DNA of 6,102 bases, from NCBI GenBank assembly GCA_934667865.1, contig CAKUMR010000073.1:1-6102 (forward strand), in the 5' to 3' direction. Below the pieces are notes generated by a model. The model was not told where the DNA came from. It worked only from the letters and a program-made list of their open reading frames with translations, and ran no database searches. Shown here piece after piece: positions 1 through 5,007 of the stretch (within the stretch, counting starts at the first letter, position 1; each line of letters starts with the position of its first letter). Both the position numbers and the translations under genes were made by a program. Origin of the DNA: an uncultured Oscillospiraceae bacterium. Lineage in GTDB: Bacteria; Bacillota_A; Clostridia; Oscillospirales; Oscillospiraceae.

Positions 1-72
1 CGCCGTCTCATGCAGAATCTGACGCGCCTTCGGCGCTATAAAAAGCTTTTCAAGCTTTTTAACAGATTCTAG
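1..72 (+). CDS. Possible C-terminal tail of an upstream gene (partial)
   Basis: Frame 1 is open from the window edge to a TAG at 70-72 and gives 23 residues rich in Arg, Lys, Leu and Phe, ending KKLFKLFNRF. I do not recognise the family. Against it being coding, the same bases form nested perfect inverted repeats (6-79), and GC at third codon positions is clearly lower than in the real genes of this window. It may be the basic tail of a protein that starts outside the window, or chance read-through of a repeat. Confidence 0.22.
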   Translation, partial: RRLMQNLTRLRRYKKLFKLFNRF

Positions 73-79
73 TATGAGA
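6..79. repeat. Nested inverted repeat, predicted three-way-junction fold
   Basis: An outer stem pairs 6-11 (TCTCAT) with 74-79 (ATGAGA). After a small internal loop it continues as 14-21 (AGAATCTG) with 63-70 (CAGATTCT), all perfect. Inside it sit two perfect hairpins, each with a TTC triloop: 24-28/32-36 (GCGCC/GGCGC) and 40-48/52-60 (AAAAAGCTT/AAGCTTTTT). The second has a T-run on its 3' side and could act as a weak terminator. It may be an RNA structure, a repeat or the end of a mobile element; I cannot assign it to a named family. Confidence 0.6.
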
Positions 80-93
80 AGGAAGCAATGCAA

Positions 94-118
94 AGCCTCC
101 CCTGTGCAAGGGGAGGCT
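94..118 (+). terminator. GC-rich stem-loop, repeat-derived possible terminator
   Basis: AGCCTCCCCT (94-103) pairs perfectly with AGGGGAGGCT (109-118) around a GTGCA loop. It is followed by the T-rich TCTTGTTGTTG, so it could terminate rightward transcription coming from the left edge. The left arm and loop recur at 350-367, so it is also one copy of a repeat family. The tail is not an uninterrupted U-run, so terminator strength is uncertain. Confidence 0.45.
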
Positions 119-157
119 CTTGTTGTTGACAGTTTCGTCATCGCAATGCATGCACGC

Positions 158-177
158 GGAACGGGCAAGCCCGTTCC
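158..177. repeat. Perfect 9-bp palindromic hairpin
   Basis: GGAACGGGC (158-166) and GCCCGTTCC (169-177) are perfect inverted arms separated by only AA. It directly follows the word TGCACGCGGA, which also occurs at 331-340 and 601-610, so this is one module of the repeat mosaic. The right arm recurs in the sequence at 677-685. Confidence 0.6.
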
Positions 178-214
178 CTACGGGTGCGGGGGAAATTACG
201 AACCGGCGTGTAGG
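167..214 (+). repeat. Direct repeat R1, copy 1 (48 bp)
   Basis: This segment aligns without gaps to 674-721, with 37 of 48 identical positions by hand count. The first 17 bases (AAGCCCGTTCCCTACGG) are identical. The two copies lie near the two ends of the repeat mosaic. Confidence 0.6.
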
Positions 215-265
215 GAATGGTCTTTCGCGCAGCCGTTCGCGACGAAGGAGCGCTAGGGATGCGGC
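210..265 (+). repeat. Left arm of a large imperfect inverted repeat
   Basis: The reverse complement of 633-688 aligns to this arm over exactly 56 bases with no gap, about 40 of 56 identical. Identity is concentrated at the outer end (GTAGGGAA), around the GCGCAGCC core, and at the inner end (TAGGGATGCGGC, 12 of 12). Together with the right arm it bounds a 479-bp segment, which would suit a decayed non-autonomous (MITE-like) element or two oppositely placed copies of one repeat. No transposase is present. Confidence 0.45.
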
Positions 266-280
266 ATACCCTAATCGTAG

Positions 281-300
281 GGTGCGGTCTTGACCGCACC
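281..300. repeat. Perfect 9-bp palindromic hairpin
   Basis: GGTGCGGTC (281-289) and GACCGCACC (292-300) are perfect inverted arms separated by TT. The design matches the hairpin at 158-177: 9-bp arms with a 2-nt centre. There is no T-run next to it, so a terminator role is unlikely. Confidence 0.6.
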
Positions 301-348
301 GCTGCTGGCAGTATCTTGATTGCCGCTGCCTGCACGCGGAACTGCCTA
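298..348 (+). repeat. Direct repeat R2, copy 1 (51 bp)
   Basis: It aligns gap-free to 568-618, with about 44 of 51 positions identical, and includes the shared word TGCACGCGGA (331-340). A more diverged third relative, needing one indel, runs from about 122 to 160. Confidence 0.65.
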
Positions 349-349
349 A

Positions 350-397
350 AGCCTCCCCTGTGCAAGGGAAGGTGGCGCGAAGCGCCGGAGGGGTTGA
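350..397 (+). repeat. Composite palindromic repeat (second copy of the 94-118 family)
   Basis: It begins with the same AGCCTCCCCTGTGCAAGGG as 94-112 and continues into a hairpin of GGCGC (374-378), GAA loop, GCGCC (382-386), then GGAGGGG, which can pair back with the initial CCTCCCC. The whole can fold as a long stem topped by a short hairpin. I recall this kind of unit as common between genes in gut Clostridia. Confidence 0.6.
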
Positions 398-488
398 CGG
401 AGCAATCCGTTAAATGGCAACAAAATAACAATCCCCCAGTCACTGCGTCGCTGACAGGTCTCGCTGCGGCTCGGTCGCGGCGCGGCTC

Positions 489-509
489 TGATATGCCACC
501 GGCATATCA
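489..509. repeat. Perfect 9-bp palindromic hairpin, AT-rich
   Basis: TGATATGCC (489-497) and GGCATATCA (501-509) are perfect arms around ACC. It lies inside a GC-rich stretch (447-535) and is part of the repeat mosaic. A further degenerate stem, GGCCC (534-538) with GGGCC (550-554), follows shortly after. Confidence 0.55.
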
Positions 510-567
510 TTCACTACCGCGCCGACGCTTCGCGGCCCTTTACACAAGGGGGCCTTTGGTGCGTGCC

Positions 568-618
568 ACCGCTGATGGCATTTCCGTGATTGCCGGTGCC
601 TGCACGCGGAACGGCCTA
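568..618 (+). repeat. Direct repeat R2, copy 2 (51 bp)
   Basis: This is the second copy of the 298-348 unit, differing at about seven positions with no indels. The shared TGCACGCGGA word is at 601-610. Confidence 0.65.
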
Positions 619-632
619 CCCGCAAGGGGCAC

Positions 633-688
633 GCCGCATCCCTAAGGCAGAAAAGCTGCCAAGGGCTGCGCAGAAGCCCGTTCCCTAC
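633..688 (-). repeat. Right arm of the large imperfect inverted repeat
   Basis: Read on the minus strand, it matches 210-265 at about 40 of 56 positions. The inner 12 bases GCCGCATCCCTA (633-644) are the exact complement of 254-265. It overlaps the second R1 copy, so modules are nested or superimposed. Confidence 0.45.
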
Positions 689-721
689 GGATGCAAGCGG
701 AATTTTGAACCATCACGTAGG
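674..721 (+). repeat. Direct repeat R1, copy 2 (48 bp)
   Basis: This is the gap-free partner of 167-214, with the first 17 bases identical and identity decaying downstream. Confidence 0.6.
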
Positions 722-747
722 ATGCGTTCATCAATCCCATAAAAACA

Positions 748-784
748 TTAAAGCAGCGGGTCGATATCCGACCCGCTGCTTTAA
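748..784 (-). terminator. Strong intrinsic terminator of the leftward operon
   Basis: A perfect 16-bp stem pairs 748-763 with 769-784 around a 5-nt loop (ATATC). On the minus strand it is followed by TGTTTTTA (740-747 region), a U-rich tail suitable for Rho-independent termination. It begins 22 bases past the stop of the TPM gene, so it closes the SPFH / zinc-ribbon / TPM operon and insulates it from the repeat mosaic. Confidence 0.9.
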
Positions 785-806
785 TACGTATGATTTTATG
801 TATGCT

Positions 807-1607
807 TCAGAACTTTCCGCCGCCGCCACCGTGGGTGGAGCCGGAGGAGCTGGTATGTGAGCCGCTGCCGCTGCTGGAGCTGCTGTCGTTCTTCGGGCGC
901 GCGGTGCGCGACACATTGCAGTAAAGGAACACGTCGCGGTCCGTTTTCAGCTGGAAGCTCCCGTCGCGGACGTAATTGGAGGCCGAAACCTTGGGCCGCA
1001 CGGTCTTGAGCTTGCTCTTCATCGAGCCCAGCGGGAACAGGGCAAGCAGCGCGCCGAGACCGATGGCGATCGGAATCCAGAGCAGGGAGAGCTTCGCCTT
1101 GGGCAGGTGACCGTTGTCATAGGGGCTGCCGTTCTTGGCCTCGGTGATGAACTGGTCGGCGAGGTCTGCGAAGCGGACAAAGGCGTCGTAATAATCCCCG
1201 CTGCCGAGGTCGGGGGTGATCTGCTCGCCGATGTAGTCGATGCCCGCCAGCGTAAAGGCGGTCAGGCCGTAGCCCTTGGTGGAGATCCACCAGTCACGGT
1301 CCTCCATGGACACGAGCAGCAGCACGCCGTCGTCGGCATAGCCGTTGTAGTCATAGTAGTCGTCGGCGTACTCCATCGGCGACTTGCCGCCCAGTGAATT
1401 GGCCGTGACGACCACGACGTCCATCTCCTGTTTGAGCGCGACCTCCTTCAGCCGCAGCTCGACCTGACTTTTGTCATAGTCGGACAACAGGTCCGCATCG
1501 TCGACCATGCACGGCTCTGCGCTCACGCCGGACAGGGCGAACGCCGGAGCCGCCAGAACAAGAACAAAGCAAAGCAGCATGGAAGCTGCAAATATTCTGC
1601 GTTTCAT
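807..1607 (-). CDS. ydjH: TPM-domain membrane protein (YdjH-like)
   Basis: 266 residues. Residues 1-24 form a clear signal peptide (MKRR, hydrophobic core, cleavage expected after AFA24). Residues ~34-154 are a TPM (TLP18.3/Psb32/MOLO-1) domain with the typical DDGVLLLVSMEDRDWWISTKGYG core (92-114 area), expected outside the cytoplasmic membrane. A single transmembrane helix lies at ~173-194. The cytoplasmic tail ends in a Ser/Gly-rich stretch and HGGGGGKF, an ending I recall from other TPM proteins. The start is fixed by GGAGG (1616-1620) eight bases upstream. It is the last gene of the operon, 13 bp after the zinc-ribbon gene. In B. subtilis the homologous YdjH belongs to the pspA-ydjGHI membrane-stress module. 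Plant TPM proteins have reported acid phosphatase activity; enzymatic activity here is unproven. The family call is firm; the symbol rests on family and neighbours. Confidence 0.88.
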   Translation of the reverse strand: MKRRIFAASMLLCFVLVLAAPAFALSGVSAEPCMVDDADLLSDYDKSQVELRLKEVALKQEMDVVVVTANSLGGKSPMEYADDYYDYNGYADDGVLLLVSMEDRDWWISTKGYGLTAFTLAGIDYIGEQITPDLGSGDYYDAFVRFADLADQFITEAKNGSPYDNGHLPKAKLSLLWIPIAIGLGALLALFPLGSMKSKLKTVRPKVSASNYVRDGSFQLKTDRDVFLYCNVSRTARPKNDSSSSSGSGSHTSSSGSTHGGGGGKF

Positions 1608-1620
1608 CTTTCCGCCCTCC

Positions 1621-2706
1621 TTACAGCAGCCACAGCAGCCAGCGCAGCAGGAAGATCACCGCGCCGAAGATGCCGGTATAGAGCCCGAACCAGCGCCACC
1701 ACGCGCCCCGGTCGACGGGCAGGTTGCCGACGAACTTGCCGGTCTGGCCGTTCATGGCGAACACGTACTTCTCGCCGCGCCATGTGGTGTTGAGCAGCCA
1801 CACGGGATACAGGGCGTATTTTGCCTTGCCGTTTTTGAGGCGGACGGAGCTGTTTTCCACCGTGACGGAGGAGTAGCCGCGGACGGTGTCGCGGAAAGCC
1901 TGCTCGGTGCTCTTCTTGACGCGCTCGTTGGCGCGGCCGATGCTCTGTTCGGCATTGACGTCGTAACGGTCGGCAAGGTAGCCGGACAGATACGCCGTCT
2001 GGAAATCCGCCGCATCCTTGAAGTCAAAGGGCTCGATGGACTCCATCAGATCGTCCGGCATTTTGGTCGAGCCATCCACCGGCACGCGCTGGAAGCCCAC
2101 GCTGCCGGCGCGGTAGGCCGCAAAATGGCTGGTTTCGGTGTAGTTATAGTCGCTGTCGCTCCAGGAGCGCACGCGCGTGGCGCGGTAGTTGATGTTCGCG
2201 TCGGCATCGGCGTCAAAAAGCCAGAAGGGGACGTAAATGCCGCGGATCTCGTCGATGTGGTTCTGCGACTTGAAGGCCTTGGGCAGCAGCTTCTTGCCCG
2301 TGAGATGCTTTGCCATCGCCGCCTTCGCCGCCTCGCGGTCGAGCCGGAAGGGGATGACATAGTCCGGACGGAGGTCGCCGGCAAGCTGGCTCGTCATGAT
2401 GACGGGATTGTCGCAGAAGGGGCAGTGCGTCGCCGCCGTGGTCGCGTCGGCCACCACCTGACCGCCGCAGGAATTGCAGGTATAGACGCGCATTCCCTCT
2501 TCCTCGCCGGTCTGCCACTGGCTGCCGGCCTGGGTGTCCCAGTTCATTTCGTCTGGCGTTTCTTCTTTCAGAACCTCGTCGTAATTCTTGAGGGTCTCCA
2601 TTTCGAATTCCGTGTCGCAGTAGGGACACTTCATTTTCTGGATGCTGCTGTCAAACTCGATCTTGCCCCCGCAGCATGGGCACTTGTACTCCAGAACCTG
2701 CGCCAT
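1621..2706 (-). CDS. ydjG: Two-zinc-ribbon protein with C-terminal membrane anchor (YdjG-like)
   Basis: 361 residues. An N-terminal zinc ribbon has Cys9/Cys12 and Cys27/Cys30 (CPCCGG and CPYC knuckles). After an acidic linker (~43-72) a second ribbon has Cys77/Cys80 and Cys95/Cys98 (CNSCGG, CPFC). A conserved-looking central domain (~108-330, including IRGIYVPFWLFDA) follows. It ends in one hydrophobic, Trp-rich helix (~336-361) that stops at the C-terminus, so the bulk is cytoplasmic and tail-anchored. Such proteins are usually labelled TFIIB-type zinc ribbon proteins, but the ribbon is more likely structural or for protein contact than for transcription. It is the middle gene of the operon, with AGAGAGGTG upstream of ATG at 2706 and its stop directly followed by the next gene's ribosome binding site. 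Equivalent to YdjG of the B. subtilis pspA-ydjGHI operon by domain layout and context; molecular function unknown. Confidence 0.87.
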   Translation of the reverse strand: MAQVLEYKCPCCGGKIEFDSSIQKMKCPYCDTEFEMETLKNYDEVLKEETPDEMNWDTQAGSQWQTGEEEGMRVYTCNSCGGQVVADATTAATHCPFCDNPVIMTSQLAGDLRPDYVIPFRLDREAAKAAMAKHLTGKKLLPKAFKSQNHIDEIRGIYVPFWLFDADADANINYRATRVRSWSDSDYNYTETSHFAAYRAGSVGFQRVPVDGSTKMPDDLMESIEPFDFKDAADFQTAYLSGYLADRYDVNAEQSIGRANERVKKSTEQAFRDTVRGYSSVTVENSSVRLKNGKAKYALYPVWLLNTTWRGEKYVFAMNGQTGKFVGNLPVDRGAWWRWFGLYTGIFGAVIFLLRWLLWLL

Positions 2707-2727
2707 GATCGCACCTCTCTTTAAAAT

Positions 2728-2761
2728 TGGCTGCGCAGGGGCAGAGCCGCCCGCGCAGCCA
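2728..2761 (-). terminator. Intergenic hairpin, possible attenuator or processing site
   Basis: Between the SPFH and zinc-ribbon genes, 9-bp perfect arms (2728-2736 and 2753-2761) enclose a GC-rich loop. On the minus strand the stem is followed by ATTTTAAAGAGAGG, a short U-run leading straight into the next ribosome binding site. A partial terminator that lowers expression of the downstream genes, or a 3'-end stabiliser of the SPFH message, are both plausible; full termination is unlikely given the weak U-run. Confidence 0.5.
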
Positions 2762-2773
2762 TCGTTTTATGGA

Positions 2774-4171
2774 TTACTGTACGTCGTTTTCGTCAAAGGG
2801 GTCGCCGCACTGCGGGCAGAACTTGGGCGGATGCTTGGGGTCCGCAGGCTCCCAGCCGCACTTGTCGCAGCGGTACAGTGGCTCTCCGGCGGGCTTGGGC
2901 TTGCCGCACTCGATGCAGAACTTGCCCTTGTTCACCGCGCCGCAGGAACAGGTCCAGCCGTCGGCGGGCTTCGGCTTGCCGCATTCCGGGCAGAATTTGC
3001 CCGTGTTCACGGTGCCGCAGGAGCAGGTCCAGCTCGCGGCGGGCGCGGGCTTGGCCTTGCCGCACTCGCGGCAGAATTTGCCGGTGTTGCCCGTCGCACC
3101 GCAGCCGCAGGTCCAGCCCTGTGCCGGCGCGCTCTGCGGCGCGGGCTGCTGGTACTGCTGTTGCTGCTGACCGGCCATCTGGTAGAGCGACTGGTTGTTC
3201 ATGCCGCCCGCCATCTGCGCCATATTCATGCCCATGAAGCCCATCATTGCGCCGTTCTGGTTGCCGGCGGCGGTCTTCATGGCCTCGGCCTGCGCCTCGG
3301 TGATCTTCGCGGCGGCAAGGCCGGGATCGCGCAGGGTGGCCATCTTCTGCAGATCGGAGATCTGCTTGAGCTCATCCGGCGGGACCTCCGTGGAGAGAAT
3401 ATTGACTTCCTTGATCTCGATGCCGCGGTCTTCCAGCCACTTCTCGGTCAGGTTCTTCTTGAGCTCCTCGGCCAGCTCCGGCTCGTGATCCGCGACCTGC
3501 GACGGGCGCAGCTCCAGACGCGACAGCGCAGCCAGCGACGGACGCATGGCCGCGACGAATTCCTTCTTCATCGTGCTGTCGAGCTCCTTGCGGCTGAAGG
3601 ACTCCTCGATGTTGCCCGCGATGTTGCTGAAGAGCATGATGGGGTCGACGACCTGATAGTTATACGAGCCGTGGCAGGACAGATGCACATCCATGTCGAG
3701 GCCGATATTGCGGTCGACGGCGCGGAAGGTGATAGGTGTGGCGGTGCCGAACAGGTTGTCCTTGATCAGCTTGGTGTTGAAGAAATAGACATACTGCGTG
3801 CGTCCGGTGTGCCCGCCGAAGGCGATGCGGCGTCCGATGGTCTTGAAGGTATTGACGACGTTCTTGCCGAGGCTGCCCTCAAAGATGCTCGGCTCGGCGG
3901 AGGAGTCAAAGACAAAGGGACCGGCTTCTGCGGTGAATTCCACGACCGCGCCGTTGTCCACGATGGCCATGGCCTGACCCTTATGTACGATGATCAGCGA
4001 GCCATTGGAGATGACATCGTCTATGTTGTTATTTCTCGTGTTGCCCTTGGTGCTTTTGTGTCCCTTGGTGATCAGGACATCGTCAGGCATGGAAGTACAT
4101 TCAAAGAATTCCAGATATTGGTCCTGAATGACCTGCTTTGTAGCGTCAATTGCTACCCGGATAAGGCCCAT
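2774..4171 (-). CDS. ydjI: SPFH/band-7 protein with four C-terminal zinc ribbons (YdjI-like)
   Basis: 465 residues with no signal peptide or membrane helix. Residues ~1-300 form an SPFH/band-7 (flotillin-like, 'virion core protein' type) domain, starting MGLIRVAIDATKQVIQDQ and ending in an Ala/Glu-rich helix (~285-303). Residues ~305-350 are a Met- then Gln-rich linker. Three tandem CxC...CxxC ribbons follow (Cys355/357/367/370; 383/385/394/397; 408/410/419/422), each starting W-T-C and ending in a KxKP motif, then a fourth, different one (Cys435/438/452/455). SPFH proteins oligomerise on membranes. B. subtilis YdjI helps bring PspA to the membrane together with YdjG and YdjH; I infer a similar scaffold role here, though no PspA is encoded in the window. 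First gene of the operon, with AAAGGAG (4179-4185) seven bases before ATG. Family call strong; partner unknown. Confidence 0.9.
   Translation of the reverse strand: MGLIRVAIDATKQVIQDQYLEFFECTSMPDDVLITKGHKSTKGNTRNNNIDDVISNGSLIIVHKGQAMAIVDNGAVVEFTAEAGPFVFDSSAEPSIFEGSLGKNVVNTFKTIGRRIAFGGHTGRTQYVYFFNTKLIKDNLFGTATPITFRAVDRNIGLDMDVHLSCHGSYNYQVVDPIMLFSNIAGNIEESFSRKELDSTMKKEFVAAMRPSLAALSRLELRPSQVADHEPELAEELKKNLTEKWLEDRGIEIKEVNILSTEVPPDELKQISDLQKMATLRDPGLAAAKITEAQAEAMKTAAGNQNGAMMGFMGMNMAQMAGGMNNQSLYQMAGQQQQQYQQPAPQSAPAQGWTCGCGATGNTGKFCRECGKAKPAPAASWTCSCGTVNTGKFCPECGKPKPADGWTCSCGAVNKGKFCIECGKPKPAGEPLYRCDKCGWEPADPKHPPKFCPQCGDPFDENDVQ
2882..3115 (-). repeat. In-frame tandem repeat encoding three zinc ribbons
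   Basis: Three consecutive coding units of 84, 75 and 75 bp (3032-3115, 2957-3031, 2882-2956) each encode W-T-C-x-C-G, N-x-G-K-F-C-x-E-C-G-K and KP. The last two are nearly identical in protein and very similar in DNA, pointing to recent duplication within the SPFH gene. Copy number may vary between strains. Confidence 0.8.
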
Positions 4172-4191
4172 ACTGTTTCTCCTTTCATCCT

Positions 4192-4220
4192 GCGTGTATT
4201 TTTTTCTGTGGAAAACACGC
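4192..4220 (-). promoter_or_regulatory. Possible 5'-leader hairpin of the SPFH operon
   Basis: GCGTGT (4192-4197) and ACACGC (4215-4220) are perfect arms around a 17-nt loop containing complementary U and A runs that could extend the stem. It lies in the ~54-nt leader between the predicted transcription start (~4225) and the ribosome binding site (4179-4185), and ends 6 nt upstream of that site. It could stabilise the message or tune translation; there is no riboswitch signature. Confidence 0.4.
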
Positions 4221-4222
4221 TG

Positions 4223-4258
4223 TCTGATTTCATTATATCAGAGTCCCGTAAATTTTAC
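4223..4258. promoter_or_regulatory. Inverted repeats over the SPFH promoter, candidate operators
   Basis: TCTGAT (4223-4228) and ATCAGA (4237-4242) are perfect arms eight bases apart and straddle the -10 box. GTAAA (4248-4252) and TTTAC (4254-4258) are perfect arms around one T and overlap the -35 box. Either could bind a repressor or the neighbouring response regulator. Short arms of this size also arise by chance in AT-rich DNA. Confidence 0.3.
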
Positions 4259-4260
4259 AA
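4232..4260 (-). promoter_or_regulatory. Sigma-A-like promoter of the SPFH operon, extended -10
   Basis: On the minus strand, TTGTAA (-35, 4255-4260) is followed by exactly 17 bp and then TATAAT (-10, 4232-4237), with a TG one base upstream of the -10 (extended -10). Start expected near 4225. The B. subtilis pspA-ydjGHI operon uses the stress sigma factor SigW; this promoter looks like the housekeeping type, so control probably differs. Confidence 0.8.
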
Positions 4261-4274
4261 CACATTTCTTTCGC

Positions 4275-4303
4275 TTGCCAAATGCCCCGGTTTGCAGTAT
4301 GAT
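4275..4303 (+). promoter_or_regulatory. Sigma-A-like promoter of the two-component operon
   Basis: TTGCCA (-35, 4275-4280, five of six consensus) is followed by a 17-bp spacer and TATGAT (-10, 4298-4303, five of six). Transcription would begin around 4310, giving a very short leader that starts essentially at the ribosome binding site. Confidence 0.75.
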
Positions 4304-4310
4304 AGACGAA

Positions 4311-4320
4311 AAAGGAGGTG
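4311..4320 (+). promoter_or_regulatory. Consensus Shine-Dalgarno that sets the regulator start
   Basis: AAAGGAGGTG is a near-perfect complement of the 16S rRNA 3' end. Its GGAGG core ends eight bases before ATG 4327, which selects that codon over the in-frame GTG at 4318, since that GTG lies inside the site itself. Confidence 0.85.
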
Positions 4321-4326
4321 CAGCGC

Positions 4327-5007
4327 ATGGAACGGATCCTGATCGTGGAGGACGAGGCGGCCATTGCCGGTTCGCTGGTACGGTTTTTGCAGTCGGAGGG
4401 CTTCGCGGTGCAGGTAGCCGCCGGTCAGACCGAGGCGCTGGAGGCGATCGCCGCGGCGGAATTTGATCTCGTCCTGCTCGACGTAGGACTGCGCGACGGC
4501 AACGGCTTTTCCGTCTGCTCTGCGATCAGACAGCGCAGTACGAGCGCGGTGATCTTCCTCAGCGCGTCGGGCGACGAGTTCAGCGTCGTCACCGGGCTGG
4601 AGCTGGGCGCGGACGACTATATCGCAAAGCCCTTCCGTCCGCGGGAGCTGCTCTCGCGCATCCGCAGCGTCCTGCGGCGCACCGGGCGGAGCACCTCCGT
4701 GCTGACGGCCGGCGCCGTGCGCGTGGACACCGACCGCGCCGCCGTGACGAAAAACGGGCAGGAGGTCTTTCTCTCCGCGCTGGAATACCGGCTGCTGCTG
4801 GTCTTTCTGAACCACCGCGGCCAGACGCTCAGCCGCGCGAAGCTGCTTGAGGAGATCTGGGACGTGGCGGGCGATTACGTCAACGACAATACCCTGACGG
4901 TCTACATCAAGCGCCTGCGCGACAAGCTGGAGGACGACCCGCAGGAGCCGACGCTCATCCGCACCGTGCGCGGCGTTGGCTACCGTCTGGAGGAGCCGCC
5001 ATGCTGA
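4327..5007 (+). CDS. OmpR-family two-component response regulator
   Basis: 226 residues from ATG 4327. Receiver domain ~1-118 has the acidic pair Glu8/Asp9, phosphoacceptor Asp52 (LLDVGLRDGNG), Ser79 at the usual Ser/Thr switch position and Lys101 in the AKPF motif. A winged-helix DNA-binding domain (~128-223) contains the typical LSALEYRLL start, NTLTVYIKRLRDKL recognition helix region and RTVRGVGYRLE wing. All catalytic residues are present, so it should be phosphorylated by the kinase encoded next. It is a DNA-binding transcription factor; targets are unknown, but its own promoter and the divergent SPFH promoter are the obvious candidates. It overlaps the kinase gene by 7 bp (ATGCTGA), implying coupled translation. 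Subfamily (VanR/BceR-like and so on) cannot be fixed from this alone. Confidence 0.93.
   Translation: MERILIVEDEAAIAGSLVRFLQSEGFAVQVAAGQTEALEAIAAAEFDLVLLDVGLRDGNGFSVCSAIRQRSTSAVIFLSASGDEFSVVTGLELGADDYIAKPFRPRELLSRIRSVLRRTGRSTSVLTAGAVRVDTDRAAVTKNGQEVFLSALEYRLLLVFLNHRGQTLSRAKLLEEIWDVAGDYVNDNTLTVYIKRLRDKLEDDPQEPTLIRTVRGVGYRLEEPPC

Larger units (their letters stand above)
80..747. other. Non-coding intergenic mosaic of short repeats
   Basis: This stretch has no gene I can support. Reading frames here are short, overlap on both strands and run straight through palindromes, and none has a matching ribosome binding site or a recognisable product. The DNA is built of repeat modules: tight hairpins (94-118, 158-177, 281-300, 374-386, 489-509), direct repeats (298-348 with 568-618; 167-214 with 674-721) and an inverted pair (210-265 with 633-688). 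The patterns resemble dispersed intergenic repeats of gut Clostridia; this is recalled, not searched. Confidence 0.7.

Noticed and set aside
14..70. Integron attC-like recombination site
   Set aside because: The palindrome lacks the conserved RYYYAAC/GTTRRRY core sites, and the fold has two side hairpins rather than a single bulged stem.
151..610. CRISPR-like array from three TGCACGCGGA copies
   Set aside because: Spacing is irregular (180 and 270 bp), the shared word is short, and similarity extends unevenly; there are no cas genes.
217..645. 142-codon open frame (and overlapping frames at 74-256 and 138-443) in the repeat mosaic
   Set aside because: They read through palindromes and both R2 repeats, lack ribosome binding sites, and give no recognisable protein.
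1507..2724. 405-codon plus-strand open frame antisense to the zinc-ribbon and TPM genes
   Set aside because: It spans the junction of two well-supported minus-strand genes, lacks a ribosome binding site, and has low-complexity Ala/Gly/Val/Arg composition.
4318..4320. GTG as an alternative start for the response regulator
   Set aside because: It lies inside the Shine-Dalgarno sequence; ATG at 4327 is ideally spaced and begins the canonical MERILIVEDE.
4186..4320. SigW-type (TGAAAC/CGTA) promoter for the SPFH operon, expected by analogy with B. subtilis
   Set aside because: No such pair at suitable spacing was found on the minus strand; a good sigma-A-type promoter is present instead.
2642..4342. 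566-codon plus-strand open frame antisense to the SPFH gene
   Set aside because: It is a GC-rich shadow. The opposite strand encodes a coherent SPFH/zinc-ribbon protein with promoter and ribosome binding site; the antisense product is Leu/Ala/Arg/Gly-rich with no domain and runs across the divergent promoter region.
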